In this document: positions 63,364 through 64,000 of the stretch, piece by piece
Position numbering within the stretch: the stretch's first letter is position 1
How the letters are laid out: each line of letters begins with the position of its first letter
Assembly: GCA_003255065.1 (NCBI GenBank)
Contig: QAOA01008075.1
Span: forward strand, 322,608 to 386,607
DNA from: Cercis canadensis
Lineage: Eukaryota; Streptophyta; Magnoliopsida; Fabales; Fabaceae
Direction of reading: 5' to 3'
DNA: 64,000 bases
Notes under the pieces: model-generated
Seen by the model: only the letters and a program-made list of their open reading frames with translations
The model's database searches: none
What the model was told of the DNA's origin: nothing
Program-made: the position numbers and the translations under genes

Positions 63364-64000
63364 CATCCCTGTTTCTAACTCGGATATTTTGCTTATGGTT
63401 CACTGTACTTGGGGCTGGACAGTTTCCTGGTGAGTCACTATATATGCCCCGGGACCCTTTTTCGGTTCATCCCAGTTTCTAATATTTTCTAACTCGGATA
63501 TTTTTCTTTTCGTTCACTGTATCTGGGGCTGTACAGTTTCCTGGTGAGGCACTATATCTGCCTCGGGACCCGTTTTCGGTTCATCCCTATTTCTAACTTG
63601 GATATTTTGCTTTTGTTCACTGTACCTGGGGCTGGACAGTTTCCTGGTGAGACACTATATCTGCCCCGGGACCCTTTTTCGGTTCATCCCTGTTTCTAAA
63701 TGTTCCTAACTCGGATATTTTTCTTATAATTCACTGTATCTATGACTGGACAGATTCCTGGTGAGTCACTATATCTGCCCCGGGACCCTGTTTCGGTTCA
63801 TCCCTGTTTCTAACTCAGATATTTTTCTTCTGGTTCACTGTATCTGCCTCGGGACCCGTTTTCAGTTCATCCCTTTTTCTAACTCGGATATTTTTCTTAT
63901 GGGTCACTTTATCTGGGACTGGACAGTTTCCTGGTGAGTCACTATATCTGCTCCAGCACCCTGTTTCGGTTCATCCCAGTTTCTAAATGTTTCTAACTCG

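Larger units (their letters stand above)
1..64000. repeat. Satellite DNA array, 104-bp monomer family, fills the window
   Basis: Every line of the sequence is made of variants of one unit. Its recurring landmarks, in order, are TTCGGTTCATCCC, TTTCTAACTCGGATATTTTT, GGTTCACTGTATCTGGGG, CTGGACAGTTTCCTGG, TGAGTCACTATATCTG and CCCCGGGACCCTG. The unit recurs about every 104 bp from base 1 to the end, so the window cuts through a longer array on both sides. All monomers read in the same direction; I saw no inverted block and no non-satellite insertion. Size variants of 114 and 69 bp are mixed in, giving roughly 600 monomers. Arrays like this are typical of eukaryotic constitutive heterochromatin, often at centromeres or pericentromeres. 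That location is inferred, not shown. I do not recognise the family name or host species. Confidence 0.98.
59783..64000. repeat. Domain IV of the array (type-2 monomers and near-consensus runs)
   Basis: After about 59,783 the type-2 markers return: TTTAAGGCCCAGGG near 60,782, GGTTCCCTGTATC, GGGCTGCATAG near 61,070 and CACTGTATCTGCC 69-mers. About 1 kb matches Domain II directly (61,580-62,575 to 46,480-47,480). This domain also holds two runs of almost identical 104-bp monomers (59,830-60,260 and 62,838-63,363) and a 1,024-bp tandem duplication that reaches the end of the window. One 69-mer near 62,813 has the type-1 spelling CACAGTATCTACC, so the domain is slightly mixed. Confidence 0.75.
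62340..64000. repeat. 1,024-bp tandem duplication reaching the window end
   Basis: CTTTTCGTTCACTG lies at 62,482 and 63,506, and ACCCTGTTTCGG at 62,761 and 63,785, both at offset 1,024. Both copies share the rare GCTTTTGTTCACTG (one base short), GCTGTACAGTTTC and GTTTCTAAT. 1,024 equals 69 + 7x104 + 2x114 - 1, and the missing base is the GCTTTTG deletion itself. The first copy contains the near-identical run; the second is cut by the end of the window, so more copies may follow. Confidence 0.87.

Noticed and set aside
1-64000. Many open frames of 60-134 codons encoding variants of one hydrophobic peptide (MSHYICPGTLFRF...)
   Set aside because: They are the repeat read in a chance open frame. 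Many start at GTG within GTGAGTCAC or at TTG, the frame changes with each 104-bp unit, lengths cluster near the 218-bp dimer, and neither strand has a long frame. No domain or gene signal is present.
1-64000. CRISPR array
   Set aside because: There is no constant repeat with unique spacers; the whole 104-bp unit repeats, and the supposed spacers are themselves repeat sequence.
1-64000. Transposon or retroelement tandem array, or LTR remnants
   Set aside because: No terminal repeats with target-site copies, no coding remnants and no poly-A tails were seen. The units are too short, and the nested sums of monomer sizes fit satellite turnover.
1-64000. Ribosomal DNA spacer or telomeric repeats
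   Set aside because: No rRNA-like sequence, tRNA-like fold or TTAGGG-type repeats were seen anywhere in the window.
1-64000. Assembly artefact as the source of the large duplications
   Set aside because: Not fully excluded, but the paired blocks differ by scattered substitutions and whole-monomer indels, which is unlike simple duplicated contigs. Long-read coverage would settle it.

Overview
The whole 64-kb window is one uninterrupted, head-to-tail satellite DNA array. I find no protein-coding gene, RNA gene, CRISPR array, transposon or any stretch of single-copy sequence. The basic unit is a 104-bp monomer, clearest at 63,045-63,148, and the window holds roughly 600 monomers, all in the same orientation. 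The short open frames are by-products of the repeat. They begin mostly at GTG or TTG inside the same motif, shift frame whenever a 104-bp unit is crossed (104 is not a multiple of 3), and repeat the same peptide throughout.

Monomers come in discrete sizes. The 104-bp form is basic. A 114-bp form has a 10-bp tandem duplication near TTTCTAA. A 69-bp form lacks exactly 35 bp. The 104-bp monomer itself looks composite: two of its segments (35 and 32 bp) share the same ordered blocks, a third (37 bp) is a more distant relative, and the 69-bp form is what a crossover between the first two segments would give. Almost every longer period I measured is a whole-number sum of these sizes (218, 287, 401, 505, 852, 1,024 and 1,481 bp), so the array seems to evolve by gain and loss of whole monomers.

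Layout: Domain I (1 to about 30,300) and Domain III (47,871-59,782) share one set of monomer types, including 69-bp units reading TTCACAGTATCTG and 'CTGACTAG' monomers. Domain II (about 30,300-47,870) and Domain IV (59,783-64,000) share another, including 'TTTAAGGCCCAGGG', 'GGTTCCCTGTATC' and 69-bp units reading TTCACTGTATCTG. The array therefore alternates I-II-I'-II', and segments are shared between non-adjacent domains at offsets of 15.1, 23.4 and 37.5-38.4 kb. Local tandem duplications of 0.2 to 5.8 kb are nested inside the domains. Several breakpoints survive as odd-sized monomers or abrupt joins.

Organism: a eukaryote. Each canonical monomer has three main CpG sites, and all show the C-to-T and G-to-A variants expected from methylated-CpG decay, so a species with germline CpG methylation, such as a vertebrate, is plausible. 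I do not recognise this satellite family and cannot name the species. A (peri)centromeric or other heterochromatic location is inference from array size and purity. All coordinates and offsets were counted by eye, and block edges are approximate to some tens of bases.
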